Assembly: GCF_900104475.1 (NCBI RefSeq) | Contig: NZ_FNJR01000002.1 | Span: 248,001 to 312,000 of the forward strand | Direction: 5' to 3' | DNA from: Actinopolyspora xinjiangensis | GTDB lineage: Bacteria; Actinomycetota; Actinomycetes; Mycobacteriales; Pseudonocardiaceae | Length of the DNA stretch: 64,000 nucleotides | Part shown: positions 37,322 through 47,755 of the stretch, piece after piece | Position numbering within the stretch: position 1 is the first letter of the stretch | How the letters are laid out: the number at the start of each line of letters is the position of its first letter | The notes under the pieces: generated by a model | Seen by the model: the letters and a program-made list of their open reading frames with translations, nothing else | The model's database searches: none | What the model was told of the DNA's origin: nothing | Position numbers and translations under genes: made by a program

Positions 37322-38011
37322 ATGGCGGTACGTCGACGAGGACACGGCCGATCCGAGAGGTCCTCCGGGAACAGCGGTGCGTCCGGCGGCACCAGGGTGC
37401 GGATGACCGGTAAGGAACGCCGTCAGCAATTGCTGGACGTCGCCAGGGCGCTGTTCGCGGAGAAGGGGTTCGACGGTGCCTCCATCGAGGAGATGGCCCA
37501 TCGCGCGGAGGTCTCCAAGCCGGTGGTCTACGAGCACTTCGGCGGCAAGGAGGGCATCTACGCCGTGGTCGTGGACCGCGAGATGCAGAGCCTGCTCGAC
37601 CTGGTCGTCTCCGCGCTGTCGGCCGGTCACCCGCGAGAGCTGCTCGAACAGGCGGCCTGCGCGCTGCTGGACTACATCGACAACTCCACTGACGGTTTCC
37701 GCATCCTCGTCCGCGACTCACCGGTGGCCAGCGCGACCGGCACCTTCTCCGGGCTGCTCAACGACATAGCCAGCCAGGTCGAGCACATCTTCGGACTGCA
37801 GTTCAGCGCTCGCGGCTACGATCCCGAGCTCGCGCCGCTGTACAGCCAGGCGCTGGTGGGAATGGTCGCCCTGACCGGGCAGTGGTGGCTGGAGGTTCAC
37901 CGCCCCGGACGTGACGAGGTCGCCGCCCACCTGGTCAATCTCGCCTGGAACGGTCTCTCGCACCTGGAACACGAACCCCGGCTGCGCAGCCGTGACCACA
38001 GCAGTGCGTGA
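37322..38011 (+). CDS. TetR family regulator (Rv1019 orthologue)
   Basis: A 229-residue TetR regulator. The HTH region is MTGKERRQQLLDVARALFAE, then 'SIEEMAHRAEVSKPVVYEHFGGKEGIYAVVV'-type recognition segment; the C-terminal ligand domain follows with FRILVRDSPVASATGT and QALVGMVALTGQWW. The residue pattern and the position just before mfd match Rv1019, an autorepressor that in M. tuberculosis also affects mfd and mazG. Here a STAS gene, a thioesterase and a PQQ gene lie between it and mfd. The first 27 residues are basic and disordered; an internal ATG (MTGKERR) at 37403 could be the real start. Confidence 0.9.
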   Translation: MAVRRRGHGRSERSSGNSGASGGTRVRMTGKERRQQLLDVARALFAEKGFDGASIEEMAHRAEVSKPVVYEHFGGKEGIYAVVVDREMQSLLDLVVSALSAGHPRELLEQAACALLDYIDNSTDGFRILVRDSPVASATGTFSGLLNDIASQVEHIFGLQFSARGYDPELAPLYSQALVGMVALTGQWWLEVHRPGRDEVAAHLVNLAWNGLSHLEHEPRLRSRDHSSA

Positions 38012-38512
38012 CATCCGACCGGCGCTTGATCTCCGACCGGCACCGGGAATCGCCGGGCTAGGCGTGACCGTTCCGGCGCACTGAACAGACGTGGATCCCA
38101 CGCCGTCACGTTCGGCCCGAACGGCACGCTCCCGCTTGCGGCGAACACCGACGCGCTCCCGCTGTTGTGAACATCCGGGCGGGACGACTCCTACCGTGGT
38201 GTTCCGGGTGGAGGGGTATGCGGGTGCCGAGCCGTGGCATCCCGGTGGGATCGGCTGCCCGGCTCCGGAACCGGGCGGAGGTTCGGGCGGTCTTTCGCCG
38301 TGACTGGTCTTCGAAGCGCTGCTCTTCTGATATTGTGAAGGTGGTCGAGTCCTTGACTCGGCAGGATCAACCACGCGACAGCCTGATCGAAGTGTTCGCC
38401 TCGGTTCCCTTTCGGGATCATTGTCCCGCCGCACGTGACACACGGGGCAGGGATGTCGTCAACGAGATCGCCGATTCCCTTCGCCTGCTGCCTCGCCTTC
38501 GAGGAGGCAGTC
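38012..38512. other. Upstream region of the STAS gene
   Basis: 500 bp without a gene. It contains a short perfect palindrome CGAGTC-CTT-GACTCG (38346-38360) next to a TATTGT box (38331 region) and a GGGGTAT motif (38214) reminiscent of stress-sigma -10 elements, but spacing does not fit a clear promoter. Confidence 0.4.
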
Positions 38513-38980
38513 ATGACTGCTACCGACCTCTTTCCCCTCGCCGACGATTCGCACGTCCCCTTCGCCGCCGAGCCCTCCACCGTCGAGCGAGGCGTGATCC
38601 CGGGAGGTGACCGCGCTCGCCTGGAGCTGCGGATGTGGCGCCCGACCAGTACTTCGGTCGGAGTGCACATCGCGGGTGAGCTCGACATGAGTACCGCCCC
38701 GCGACTGCGTGAACTCCTCGCCTCCCGATTGTCCTCCACGGTCGAGACCATGGTTCTCGATCTGTCCGAGCTGAGCTTCCTGGGGGTGGCGGGGCTGGAG
38801 CTGCTTTCCCAGACCCACCAGCGGGCTGCCGAGAGTGCCGTGTCGGTTCGTCTCGTCGACGGGCCGGTCGGCGTCGCGCGGGCGCTGCACGCCGCGGGCA
38901 TGAGCGCGATGTTTCCCACCTACCCCACCATCGTGGCGGCGAGTGCCGACCTCACCGGTTCCCCTCGGGAGAACCGGTGA
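38513..38980 (+). CDS. STAS-domain anti-sigma factor antagonist-like protein lacking the phospho-serine
   Basis: A 155-residue protein with a STAS domain from about residue 48: VGVHIAGELDMSTAPRLREL, 'VLDLSELSFLGVAGLELL'. In SpoIIAA/RsbV the loop reads DSSGL with the phosphorylated serine; here it is GVAGL, so the switch serine is missing and phosphorylation by an anti-sigma kinase is not possible at that site. The N-terminal 45 residues are disordered. The ATG at 38513 has GAGGAGGCAGTC upstream. It may act as a constitutive antagonist or have another partner. Single gene with a long leader. Confidence 0.85.
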   Translation: MTATDLFPLADDSHVPFAAEPSTVERGVIPGGDRARLELRMWRPTSTSVGVHIAGELDMSTAPRLRELLASRLSSTVETMVLDLSELSFLGVAGLELLSQTHQRAAESAVSVRLVDGPVGVARALHAAGMSAMFPTYPTIVAASADLTGSPRENR

Positions 38981-39233
38981 GCGACGCACGCGGCGGGCTC
39001 GGTGTGGCACATGCGGTCACGTCGCGTCCCGACCGGCGGGTGGTGGGGCGGGGGCGCCTCGGAGACCGGCTCCTTCGCCGGGCGCCGGTACCGGAGAGCA
39101 GCCGTGGATTCCGTGCAGTGCCACGCCGTGCCGGGCACGGTGGTTGAACCGATGCGACCCCGGCCGAGGTGAACGGGCGGGGTGGTCGCGGCGACGGTCG
39201 CGGACCATCGCCGCGCTCCTCGGCGAGAGGTGA

Positions 39234-39794
39234 CTACCGGTTCCCGTTCGGGGAGCGCAGCTCCTGTTCCAGCGCCGCGCTGTGCTCGTAACCGGCCTTG
39301 CTCCACTGCGCCACCCACTCCGGCAGCTCCGGCCGTTCCACCGGGCCGGGCAGCAGATTCACCACCTGCTCGGGGGTGACCCGTTCCCCGGAGCGGGAGA
39401 GGAACCTGATCTGGATCACCGCCGTGGTGGTGAGCTCGCCGCCGCTGACGATCCGGTGCTCGATGAACAGGTGCCGTTCGTCCCAGCCGATGATCCGGGT
39501 GCGCAGGGTGAACGCCCGGAAGGGCCGCAGCGGGCGGCGGAACGATCCCGTCTCGTTCGTCACCACGGCGTACCACCCTTTCGGGCGCAGTCGCCGGAGC
39601 AGGCCGGAGCGCTTCATCAGGTCGATGCGGCCCAGATCGAACACCGAGAAGTAGACCCCGTTGTTCATGTGTCCCAGCAGGTCCAGGTCGGTCGGGGACA
39701 CCCGCAGGTTCGTGTGGCAGGGGCCCAGCGGGTGCACCCCGCGACCGAACACGGTCTTGGCCATGAGCACGACCAGGCGCAGCAGCATGTTCAT
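39234..39794 (-). CDS. Hotdog-fold thioesterase-like protein (THEM6 type)
   Basis: A 186-residue hotdog-fold protein. The active-site helix region is VSPTDLDLLGHMNNGVYFSVF (residues 32-52 approximately), with the Asp of 4-hydroxybenzoyl-CoA thioesterase-like enzymes, followed by ETGSFRRPLRPFRAFTL. An N-terminal hydrophobic stretch (MLLRLVVLMAKTVF) may attach it to membranes. The family is usually annotated as acyl-CoA thioesterase without known substrate. ATG 39794. Single gene. Confidence 0.8.
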   Translation of the reverse strand: MNMLLRLVVLMAKTVFGRGVHPLGPCHTNLRVSPTDLDLLGHMNNGVYFSVFDLGRIDLMKRSGLLRRLRPKGWYAVVTNETGSFRRPLRPFRAFTLRTRIIGWDERHLFIEHRIVSGGELTTTAVIQIRFLSRSGERVTPEQVVNLLPGPVERPELPEWVAQWSKAGYEHSAALEQELRSPNGNR

Positions 39795-40052
39795 CGGGAC
39801 TGTTCCTTCCGTGACGCGCCCGGAACGCGGCGGGACTCACAACAGAAGTTACTGACGAGTAATCAACACTAGTTCCGGACGACCGCGCCCCACAACCGCC
39901 CGTGAACACCGACACACCGCACCCCCGTGAGTGTCCACCGAGACGCCCGTCACCGAGCGGAGCGGAGCGTCCGCGTCCATCGGAAGCGGCCTCCCACTCT
40001 GCGGCGAGCGCGGTCGGCGGCCCGCCGCCGAACCCGGCCCGGCGGCCCCGGC

Positions 40053-41285
40053 TCAGGCCGGTGCCACGCGCAGCAGTCGGTCCCCGGAACCGTTCGAAGT
40101 GGTCAGGTACAGTGCGTCGTCCGGGCCGAGCGTGGCGGCCCGCAACCTGCCGTGGGTACCGTCCAGCTCCTCCGGTGCCCACATCCTCCGCACGCTCCGT
40201 CCGTCGGCGGCCAACCGGAACAGCAGCAGCTTGCTGCCCTTCAACGTCGTCACAGCGAGCACGCCCTCCAGCGACCCCCAGCGCGAACCGCGCAGGAAGG
40301 CCGCGTCGCAGACGGCCACGGTCTCGTCCCCCGAGGTCCACACCGCCGGTACCGCGCCTGGAAACCGCTGCCGGTCGGTCATCGGTACCGACTCGTCGTA
40401 GTACGAGCTTCGCCCGCCGCGCGAGGGATCCCAGCCGTAGTTCCCGCCCGGGACCAGCCGGTTCAGCTCGTCGTCCACGTCGGGGCCGTGCTCGGCTGTG
40501 AAAACCTCACCGTCCTCGCGCACCGCCACGCCCTGCGGGTTGCGGTGCCCGAAGGTGAGGACCAGCCGGGTGGCGGGCTCGGGGGAGTCGATCATCGGGT
40601 TGTCGGGCACGGGCTCCGCCGTGTCCGGGCGGAGCCGCAGCACTTTCCCGCCCAGGGAGCCCAGGTCCTGCGCCACGCCGGGGCGGGCGGTGTCGCCGGT
40701 GGTGACCAGCAGGTTCCCGTCCGGGGCCCAGGCGGGTCTGCACCCCGAGTGCCTGCCGCTGGGATTCAGCGGCAGCCCGGTCAGCAGGGTGCCGGTGCGC
40801 TCGGCCGCCCGGCCGTCGGCGGACAGCCGCCAGTCGACCAGCCGGACGTCGGTCGCCTCGCCGGCGCGCCGGTGGGTCTGGCAGGTGACAAAGCGCCGGT
40901 TGCTGCCGAAGTCGGGATCGACCAGCAAGCCCATGAGCCCACCCTCGCCGCGGACCAGCACGTCGTCGAAGTTCGCCCGGACGGTGCGGGTTCCGGAACC
41001 GTCGACCACGGCGAGCCGACCGGGTCGCTGCGTGACCAGCGCCGAACCGTCCGGCAGGAACCCCACGTCCCAGCCGTGCTCCAACCGCTCGGACAGCACC
41101 TCCACCCGCAGCCGGGCATCGGGGGCCGGCCCGGTGGTGCGGGCGTCGTCGGTGCCGCCACCACCGCAACCGGACAGCAGCAACGTGCCCGCCACTCCGG
41201 AGAGCACTCGGCGACGGTCGATCAGCGGCGGTTCCGGACGGGGCTGGTCCGGACGGGGCTGACGCTCGGATGTGACCATGCCCAC
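40053..41285 (-). CDS. PQQ-dependent sugar dehydrogenase lipoprotein
   Basis: A 410-residue soluble glucose/sorbosone dehydrogenase-type beta propeller exported as a lipoprotein: a twin-Arg motif (DRRRVLSGVAGTLLLSGC) puts a lipobox LSGC at the end of the signal, suggesting Tat export. Family motifs: WDVGFLPDGSALVTQRPG, GEGGLMGLLVDPDF, TGDTARPGVAQDLGSLGGKV, FGHRNPQGVAVREDGEVFTAEHG-like segment (about residue 245), and GGNYGWDPSRGG. It oxidises sugars at the outer membrane face with PQQ. GTG 41285 is the start used; ATG 41279 is 2 codons later. Divergent from mfd. Confidence 0.9.
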   Translation of the reverse strand: MGMVTSERQPRPDQPRPEPPLIDRRRVLSGVAGTLLLSGCGGGGTDDARTTGPAPDARLRVEVLSERLEHGWDVGFLPDGSALVTQRPGRLAVVDGSGTRTVRANFDDVLVRGEGGLMGLLVDPDFGSNRRFVTCQTHRRAGEATDVRLVDWRLSADGRAAERTGTLLTGLPLNPSGRHSGCRPAWAPDGNLLVTTGDTARPGVAQDLGSLGGKVLRLRPDTAEPVPDNPMIDSPEPATRLVLTFGHRNPQGVAVREDGEVFTAEHGPDVDDELNRLVPGGNYGWDPSRGGRSSYYDESVPMTDRQRFPGAVPAVWTSGDETVAVCDAAFLRGSRWGSLEGVLAVTTLKGSKLLLFRLAADGRSVRRMWAPEELDGTHGRLRAATLGPDDALYLTTSNGSGDRLLRVAPA

Positions 41286-41588
41286 ATGCTCGCACTCCCG
41301 GTCGCCCCGGTGTCCGGTTCGAGCCGCCCACTCCCGGCGGGAAGCCGCCGCCGCGACGGTTGTTCGGGCTCAACCACCGCCGGGCCGATCGGCCTCATCG
41401 GGGGATGGCGGGGATTCGGCCGGGACGGGCCGCCCGGAGATGCCCGCCCGGAAGTCGTACGCTGGTCCGGGTGCCCGTAGGCCCGGGGGTTCGGGCCCGG
41501 CTCGGGCGGATCGCCGCCTTCGCGGCGCGCCCGTTGTCCACGGGATCGAGTGTCGGCGTTTCCCTTCGTCGCGGTGCGAGGTTGTTCC
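41286..41588. other. Divergent region PQQ dehydrogenase / mfd
   Basis: 303 bp carrying both promoters; no gene or repeat is visible. Confidence 0.35.
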
Positions 41589-44500
41589 ATGGCCCAGGCT
41601 GGTCCCCTGTCGGGACTGTTCCAGACGCTCTCCGGCGATCCGGCCTTGCGGCGGGTCGCGGCCGCCGCCGACTCGGCACGGCTGTCGCTGGAAGGGCCCG
41701 CGGCGGCCCGGCCCCTGGTCGCCACCGCGCTGGCGGCGGGCGGCGAACTCGGTGGCAGTGACCGTCCGGTGCTGCTGGTCACCGCCACCGGTCGGGAGGC
41801 CGACGAGCTCGCGGCGGCGGTCTCCTCGTTGCTGGGGCCCGAGGGCGTCGAGGTCATGCCCTCCTGGGAGACCCTGCCGCACGAGCGGCTCTCACCCCGC
41901 GCCGACACCGTCGGGCGACGGCTCGCGGTGCTGCGCAGGCTCGCGCACCCCGAGGAGCACCCCCACGGCGCGCTGCGGGTGCTGATCACCACCGTGCGCA
42001 GCCTGATCCAGCCGGTGGCCCCCGGGCTGGGAGAACTGCCCCCGGTGCTGCTCGGCGTCGGGGAGGAGTACGAGTTCGAGGAACTGGCCACCCGGCTCAC
42101 CGAGCTCGCCTACAACCGCGTGGACATGGTGGAGAAGCGCGGCGAGTTCGCCGTGCGCGGCGGGATCGTCGACGTCTTCCCGCCCACCGAGGAGCACCCG
42201 TTGCGGCTGGAGTTCTTCGGCGACGAGGTCACCGCCATCCGGCCGTTCTCCGTGGCGGACCAGCGTTCGCTCGCCGACGGCGCCGATCCGGCGGAGCGGC
42301 CCCGGCTGCACGCCCCGCCGTGCCGCGAGCTGCTGCTCACCGAGGAGGTGCGCGAGCGCGCCCGCGAGCTGTCCGAACAGCACTCGGGGGACGCCCAGCT
42401 GGGCGAGATGCTCAACAGCATCGCCGAGGGCATCTCCGTGGAGGGCATGGAGGCGTTGATACCGGCGCTGTGCGCGGGCAGGATGCAGCTGCTGAGCGAC
42501 CTGTTGCCGGAGGACACCCACGTGGTGCTGGCTGATCCGGAGAAGGTGCGGGCGCGGGCCGCCGATCTGGTGCGCACCGGCGAGGAGTTCCTGGAGGCCT
42601 CCTGGATGGTCGCGGCCGACGGCGGGAAGGCCCCGGTGGATCTGGGGGCCTCCGCCTACCGCGATCTCGCCGAGGTGGGCGAGCACACCCGCGAGCTGGG
42701 GCTGCCGTGGTGGACCCTGAGCCAGTTCAGCAGCGTCGAAGAGGGGGACGAGGACGCGCTGCGGCTCGGGCTCAGACAGGTCGAGCAGTACCGGGGGGAT
42801 GTGCAGCGGGCCTTCACCGACCTGCGCGCCCACACCGCCGGGGGCGGCGCGACGCTGCTGGTGGTGCCCGGCACCGGTACGGCGCAGCGAGCCGTCCAGC
42901 AGCTGGGCGAGGTGGACCTGCCCGCCAGGCACGCCGAGAACGGCCTGAGCGAGGCGCCGGAACCCGGCGTGGTCACGGTGGTGCGCGCCGATCTGGAGGA
43001 CGGGTTCGCCGCGCCCGACGTGGGGCTGATCGTGCTCACCGAGACGGATCTGACCGGCGGTCGCGGGGGAACCTCCACGAAGGACATGCGCCGGATGCCC
43101 TCGCGGCGGCGCAACGCGGTGGATCCGCTCGCGCTCAAACCGGGTGACCACGTGGTGCACGAGCAGCACGGCATCGGCAAGTACGTCGAGATGGTCCAGC
43201 GCACCATCGGGGGAGCCACCCGCGAGTACCTGGTGCTGGAGTACGCCTCCAGCAAGCGCGGCCAGTCCGGCGACAGGCTGTTCGTGCCCACCGACCAGCT
43301 CGACGAGGTCTCGCGCTACGTCGGCGGCGAGGTCCCCACGCTGAACAAGCTCGGCGGCTCCGACTGGAAGAACACCAAGGCCAAGGCCCGCAAGGCGGTC
43401 AAGGAGATCGCCTCGGAGCTGGTCCAGCTCTACGCGGCCAGGCAGTCGGCCCCCGGGCACGCCTTCGGTCCCGACTCGCCGTGGCAGCGCGAGCTGGAGG
43501 ACGCCTTCCCCTACACCGAGACCGGCGATCAGCTGGCCGCGATCGAGGAGGTCAAGGCCGACATGCGGAGCTCGGTCCCGATGGACCGGGTCATCTGCGG
43601 CGACGTCGGATACGGCAAGACCGAGATCGCGGTGCGCGCCGCGTTCAAGGCGGTGCAGGACGGCAAGCAGGTGGCCGTGCTGGTGCCGACCACCCTGCTG
43701 GCGCAGCAGCACCTGAACACCTTCACCGAGCGGATGCACTCCTTCCCGATCAACATCAGGGGGCTTTCGCGGTTCACCGATCCCCACGAGGCCGAGCAGA
43801 CCGTCAACGGGCTGCTCACCGGCGAGGTGGACATCGTCATCGGCACCCACCGGCTGTTGCAGACCGGGGTGCGCTACAAGGACCTGGGCATGGTCATCGT
43901 CGACGAGGAGCAGCGCTTCGGTGTGGAGCACAAGGAGCACATCAAGCAGCTGCGTACCCACGTGGACGTGCTGACCATGTCGGCGACGCCCATCCCGCGC
44001 ACCCTGGAGATGAGCATGGCGGGCATCCGCGAGATGTCCAACATCCTCACACCGCCGGAGGAGCGCCACCCGGTGCTGACCTACGTCGGTGTCTACGACG
44101 AGAAGCAGGTCGCCGCGGCGGTGCGCCGGGAGCTGCTGCGGGACGGGCAGGTGTTCTTCGTGCACAACCGGGTGCACGACATCGAGAAGACCGCGCGCCA
44201 CCTGCGCGAGCTCGTGCCCGAGGCGCGGGTGGTCACCGCGCACGGGCAGATGAACGAGGACCGGCTGGAACGCATCATCCAGGGCTTCTGGGAGCGCGAG
44301 TACGACGTGCTGGTGTGCACCACGATCGTGGAGACCGGGCTGGACATCTCGAACGCCAACACGCTCATCGTGGACCGTTCGGACGCGCTCGGGCTGGCGC
44401 AGCTGCACCAGCTGCGCGGCAGGGTCGGCCGGGCCAGGGAGCGCGGTTACGCGTACTTCCTCTACCCGCCGGAGAAGCCGCTGACCGACACCGCGCACGA

Positions 44501-45200
44501 CAGGCTGGCCACCATCGCGCAGAACTCGGAGCTGGGGGCGGGCATGGCCGTGGCCATGAAGGACCTGGAGATCCGGGGCGCGGGCAACATCCTCGGTTCC
44601 GAGCAGTCCGGACACATCGCCGGAGTGGGGTTCGACCTGTACATGAGGCTGGTCGGCGAGGCGGTGCAGGCCTACCGCGAGGACGCCGGGGCCGAACCGG
44701 AGGAGCAGGAGGAGCTCACCGACGTGCGGGTGGACCTGCCGGTCGACGCCCACATCCCGCACGACTACGTGCCGGGGGAGCGGTTGCGGCTGGAGGCCTA
44801 CCGCAAGATCGCGGCCTCCGCCGGGCAGTCCGACCTGGACGCGGTGCGCAACGAGCTCACCGACCGGTACGGCACTCCGCCCGAGCCGGTGGAGCGGCTG
44901 CTCAGGGTCACCGCCTTCCGCCAGATCTGCAGGCAGTACGGCGTGACCGAGGTGACGCTGCAGGGGACCTCGGTGCGGTTCGCGCCGCTGGAGCTCTCGG
45001 ACTCGGCGCAGGTGCGGATGAAGCGGCTCTACCCGAAGGCGGTGTACAAGGCGGCGGTGCGCACCGTCTCGGTCCCCCGGCCGACGGAGGGAGCCGCGGG
45101 AGGTCGCATCGGTGCGCCGCAGCTGCGCGACGAGGCGCTGCTGGAGTGGTGCGGCAAGCTGGTGGAGTCGCTGGCCGCCGCACCCGCGGTCGCGGGGTGA
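41589..45200 (+). CDS. mfd: Transcription-repair coupling factor
   Basis: Removes stalled RNA polymerase and recruits UvrA. 1203 residues. UvrB-homology domains at the N-terminus ([20 protein letters not shown], '[17 protein letters not shown]'); the RNAP-interaction domain after [17 protein letters not shown] (about residue 515); translocase motor with Walker [17 protein letters not shown] (about 672), Walker [21 protein letters not shown], and motif [10 protein letters not shown]; and the C-terminal TRCF domain ([12 protein letters not shown] to end). The ATG at 41589 has CGAGGTTG upstream; the longer upstream frame start has no support. It corresponds to Rv1020. Confidence 0.97.
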   Translation: MAQAGPLSGLFQTLSGDPALRRVAAAADSARLSLEGPAAARPLVATALAAGGELGGSDRPVLLVTATGREADELAAAVSSLLGPEGVEVMPSWETLPHERLSPRADTVGRRLAVLRRLAHPEEHPHGALRVLITTVRSLIQPVAPGLGELPPVLLGVGEEYEFEELATRLTELAYNRVDMVEKRGEFAVRGGIVDVFPPTEEHPLRLEFFGDEVTAIRPFSVADQRSLADGADPAERPRLHAPPCRELLLTEEVRERARELSEQHSGDAQLGEMLNSIAEGISVEGMEALIPALCAGRMQLLSDLLPEDTHVVLADPEKVRARAADLVRTGEEFLEASWMVAADGGKAPVDLGASAYRDLAEVGEHTRELGLPWWTLSQFSSVEEGDEDALRLGLRQVEQYRGDVQRAFTDLRAHTAGGGATLLVVPGTGTAQRAVQQLGEVDLPARHAENGLSEAPEPGVVTVVRADLEDGFAAPDVGLIVLTETDLTGGRGGTSTKDMRRMPSRRRNAVDPLALKPGDHVVHEQHGIGKYVEMVQRTIGGATREYLVLEYASSKRGQSGDRLFVPTDQLDEVSRYVGGEVPTLNKLGGSDWKNTKAKARKAVKEIASELVQLYAARQSAPGHAFGPDSPWQRELEDAFPYTETGDQLAAIEEVKADMRSSVPMDRVICGDVGYGKTEIAVRAAFKAVQDGKQVAVLVPTTLLAQQHLNTFTERMHSFPINIRGLSRFTDPHEAEQTVNGLLTGEVDIVIGTHRLLQTGVRYKDLGMVIVDEEQRFGVEHKEHIKQLRTHVDVLTMSATPIPRTLEMSMAGIREMSNILTPPEERHPVLTYVGVYDEKQVAAAVRRELLRDGQVFFVHNRVHDIEKTARHLRELVPEARVVTAHGQMNEDRLERIIQGFWEREYDVLVCTTIVETGLDISNANTLIVDRSDALGLAQLHQLRGRVGRARERGYAYFLYPPEKPLTDTAHDRLATIAQNSELGAGMAVAMKDLEIRGAGNILGSEQSGHIAGVGFDLYMRLVGEAVQAYREDAGAEPEEQEELTDVRVDLPVDAHIPHDYVPGERLRLEAYRKIAASAGQSDLDAVRNELTDRYGTPPEPVERLLRVTAFRQICRQYGVTEVTLQGTSVRFAPLELSDSAQVRMKRLYPKAVYKAAVRTVSVPRPTEGAAGGRIGAPQLRDEALLEWCGKLVESLAAAPAVAG

Positions 45201-45311
45201 TTCGGCGGCGGTGGTGGTGCTCCCGTGGCGTCACCACCGCGTCCGGTTTGGCACTTCCTCGTTCGTGAATCTCGTGCTGTCCAGTGGTGTGGTGCCTCCT
45301 GGGCGCTCATC

Positions 45312-46835
45312 TCATCCCAGCGCCTCCTCCGCCGCCGGCAGCGCGGCCTCGCGGTCGCGGGCCACCACGCCGAGGCGGGTTCTGCGGTCGAGCAGGTCGC
45401 CGGTGTCGAGCGCGCCCTCGTGCCGCACGGCGAACCGCAGTTCGGCGGGGGTGGTCGAGGTGTCGCCGGTGACCGGTTCGAGCGCCGCCGGGTCGCCGCC
45501 GGCCTGTTCGAGCACGGCGGGGGCCTCGGTGCCGTACCGCGCCACGAGCCGGCGCGGCGCGCGCACCCGAGCCAGGCGCGCCCGGTCGGCCGCGCCCACC
45601 AGCGGCAGCCTTCCGGTGCGGCACGGACCCGCGTGCAGTCCGGACCGCCGGATCGCCTCGTCCACCGCGTCCTCGGCCATGCGGCGGTAGGTGGTCAGCT
45701 TGCCGCCCACCACGCTGACCACGCCGTCGCCACCGGTGAGCACCGCGTGGCTCCGGGACAGGTCGGCGCTGCCCGACTCCGCGCCGCCGTCCAGCAGCGG
45801 ACGCAGCCCCGAGTAGGTGTCGAGCACGTCCTCCGGGCGCAGCGGCTCGGTGAGCACGGTGTTGATCCTCTCCAGCAGGAAGTCCACCTCGTGCGCGGCC
45901 GCCTCCGGGACGTCCGGCACGGGGCCGGGGGCCTCCTCGTCGGTGAGTCCGATGTGGATTCTTCCGTCGTCCGCGGGCAGCGCGAAGACGAACCGATTGG
46001 TGGTCCCGGGGATCGGCACCGTCAGCCCCGCGTCCAGCCCCGGCAGCGAGTCGGCCGGAACCACCAGGTGCGTCCCCCTGCTGGGGCGCAGCGTGAGCTC
46101 CGGCGCGATCTCGCCCGCCCACACCCCGGCCGCGTTGACGACCGCTCTGGCCCGCACGGACACCGCTTCCCCGCCGAGCCGGTCGCGCAGCACGGCGCCC
46201 CGCCCGGTCACCTCCTCGGCGGCGCAGCGGGTCAGCACCCTGGCCCCGTGCCCGGCGGCGGTGCGCGCGATCGCGGTCACCAGCCTGGCGTCGTCGGTGA
46301 GCTGGCCGTCCCAGGCCAGCAGACCGCCGCGCAGTCCCTCGTGCCGGACCGGCGGCGCCATGCGCAGCGTCTCGGCCGCGCCGATCCGCCGCGAACCGGG
46401 CAGCGAGCTCGAACCGGTCCGTGCCGCCACGCGGAGCGCGTCCCCGGCGAGGAACCCCGCCCGCACCAGCGCGGCCTGCCGCGCGCCCGTCGTCGGCAGC
46501 AGCGGAACCAGCTGCGGCAGCGGACGTGTCAGGTGCGGCGCGGTGTGGCGCAGCAGGATTCCGCGCTCCACGGCGCTCTCGTGCGCGATGCCGACGTGAC
46601 CGGAGGCCAGGTAGCGCAGCCCGCCGTGCACGAGCTTGGAGCTCCAGCGGCTGGTGCCGAACGCCAGGTCGTGCTTCTCGGCCAGCACAACCGACAACCC
46701 CCGGGAGGCCGCGTCGAGCGCCACCCCGGCGCCGGTGACCCCACCTCCGATCACCAGCAGGTCCACTCGGCCGGTTTCGGCCAGTTCGGACAGTTCCCGG
46801 CTCCTGCGGGCCGCGTTCAGCGAGGTGTCGCGCAT
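45312..46835 (-). CDS. glpD: Aerobic glycerol-3-phosphate dehydrogenase
   Basis: FAD-dependent oxidation of sn-glycerol-3-phosphate to dihydroxyacetone phosphate at the membrane. 507 residues: FAD-binding VDLLVIGGGVTGAGVALDAAS, then TSRWSSKLVHGGLRYL, 'ARAVVNAAGVWAGEI', the substrate-binding region (IHIGLTDEEAPG), 'VLDTYSGLRPLL' and GGKLTTYRRMAEDAV, and a C-terminal domain from about residue 385. It has the same order as Rv2249c: glpD, TetR (minus), then an alkyl-DHAP-synthase-like protein and a lipid kinase (plus). Confidence 0.95.
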   Translation of the reverse strand: MRDTSLNAARRSRELSELAETGRVDLLVIGGGVTGAGVALDAASRGLSVVLAEKHDLAFGTSRWSSKLVHGGLRYLASGHVGIAHESAVERGILLRHTAPHLTRPLPQLVPLLPTTGARQAALVRAGFLAGDALRVAARTGSSSLPGSRRIGAAETLRMAPPVRHEGLRGGLLAWDGQLTDDARLVTAIARTAAGHGARVLTRCAAEEVTGRGAVLRDRLGGEAVSVRARAVVNAAGVWAGEIAPELTLRPSRGTHLVVPADSLPGLDAGLTVPIPGTTNRFVFALPADDGRIHIGLTDEEAPGPVPDVPEAAAHEVDFLLERINTVLTEPLRPEDVLDTYSGLRPLLDGGAESGSADLSRSHAVLTGGDGVVSVVGGKLTTYRRMAEDAVDEAIRRSGLHAGPCRTGRLPLVGAADRARLARVRAPRRLVARYGTEAPAVLEQAGGDPAALEPVTGDTSTTPAELRFAVRHEGALDTGDLLDRRTRLGVVARDREAALPAAEEALG

Positions 46836-47159
46836 GGGGCCTCTCCTCGTCGGTTCGCTGATCTCTGCTGAGGGGACGTTCGGAAGCGGAACTCCTCGTC
46901 CGGTTCATGGTTCGGGAGAACGTTTTCTACCGGTGTCGAGTCTTGACGCATCCGCTTCCGGTGGTCGTCTGTCCGGTCTCCTTCGGCGCGGCAGCGCCGA
47001 AACGGCCACGTGCGTCGGCCGACCACCCGCGGGTTCCCCCGGGTGCGCTCTCGCGAGTACGGCCCGGCGTGGTGTAGCTACTGCTCGGTGTCGGGCCGCG
47101 CGGGGCGAGAGCCCGCGAGAGGTTCCGCCACCCGAGCACTTGCGGGAGTCGACCAACCC
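46836..47159. other. Intergenic region TetR / glpD
   Basis: 324 bp between two minus-strand genes. Palindromic repeat copy C fills 46993-47133; the rest (46836-46992) should carry the glpD promoter. Confidence 0.5.
46993..47133 (-). repeat. Dispersed palindromic intergenic repeat, copy C
   Basis: Full copy on the minus strand. Core hairpin: GGCCCGGCGTGG...GTGTCGGGCC (47061-47097). Flanks: CGGGTTCCCC, CTCTCGCGAG, GCGAGAGGTTCCGCCACC. At the low-coordinate end it starts with the GGCGC/GCGCC hairpin and GAAACGGCCAC, as in copy B. Oriented with glpD and the TetR gene. Confidence 0.8.
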
Positions 47160-47738
47160 CTACTCCGGGGGTTCGGGGCGCAGGTAGTTCTCCAGCATCG
47201 CGCGCAACTGCTCGTCGAGGCGTTCGGCGGGCAGCCGCTCCGCCACGACACGAGCCGAGAGCACGGCGGACTGCGTGACCAGCAGCAGCATCGCCGCCAG
47301 CTCCTCGGGATCTCCCCCGGTGATCGAACCGTCCCGCTGGCCGTCCCGGATCGCGGCGGCGAAGACCTCCAGGATCTCGCGCTGGCTGGTGCCGAGCCGG
47401 TCGAAGGTGTAGGTGACCAGCAGTTCCGGGTCGGTCTCCAGGATCTTGCGCAGCAGCGGGTGCTCGCGCACGGCCGCGACGGTGCTGACGATCCGGTCGA
47501 CGCCGCGCACGCGCGCGTTCCCTTCGGTGGCGTCGTCCCCCGGCAGCAGCGAGCGCAGCTCCCTGGTCAGCAGGTCGGCCGCCAGCGAGCGCATGTCCGG
47601 CCAGTGGCGGTAGACGGTCGGCCTGCTCACCCCGGCGCGACGGGCCACTTCGGTCAGCGTCGTACGGCGCATCCCCACGGCGAGCACGCACTCGCGGGCG
47701 GCGTCCAGGATGCCGTCTTCGTTACGACTTGACGTCAT
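47160..47738 (-). CDS. TetR family regulator (Rv2250c-like)
   Basis: A 192-residue TetR regulator: HTH in 'MRRTTLTEVARRAGVSRPTVYRHWPDMRSLAADLL', C-terminal ligand domain with DPELLVTYTFDRLGTS. Its ATG (47738) lies only 17 bp from the divergent ATG of the flavoprotein gene, so both promoters must overlap within it and the adjoining coding ends; TGTAAAACTGTAGCG between them is the probable operator region. It lies upstream of glpD on the same strand, with repeat copy C between. Confidence 0.9.
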   Translation of the reverse strand: MTSSRNEDGILDAARECVLAVGMRRTTLTEVARRAGVSRPTVYRHWPDMRSLAADLLTRELRSLLPGDDATEGNARVRGVDRIVSTVAAVREHPLLRKILETDPELLVTYTFDRLGTSQREILEVFAAAIRDGQRDGSITGGDPEELAAMLLLVTQSAVLSARVVAERLPAERLDEQLRAMLENYLRPEPPE

Positions 47739-47755
47739 GTGTAAAACTGTAGCGC

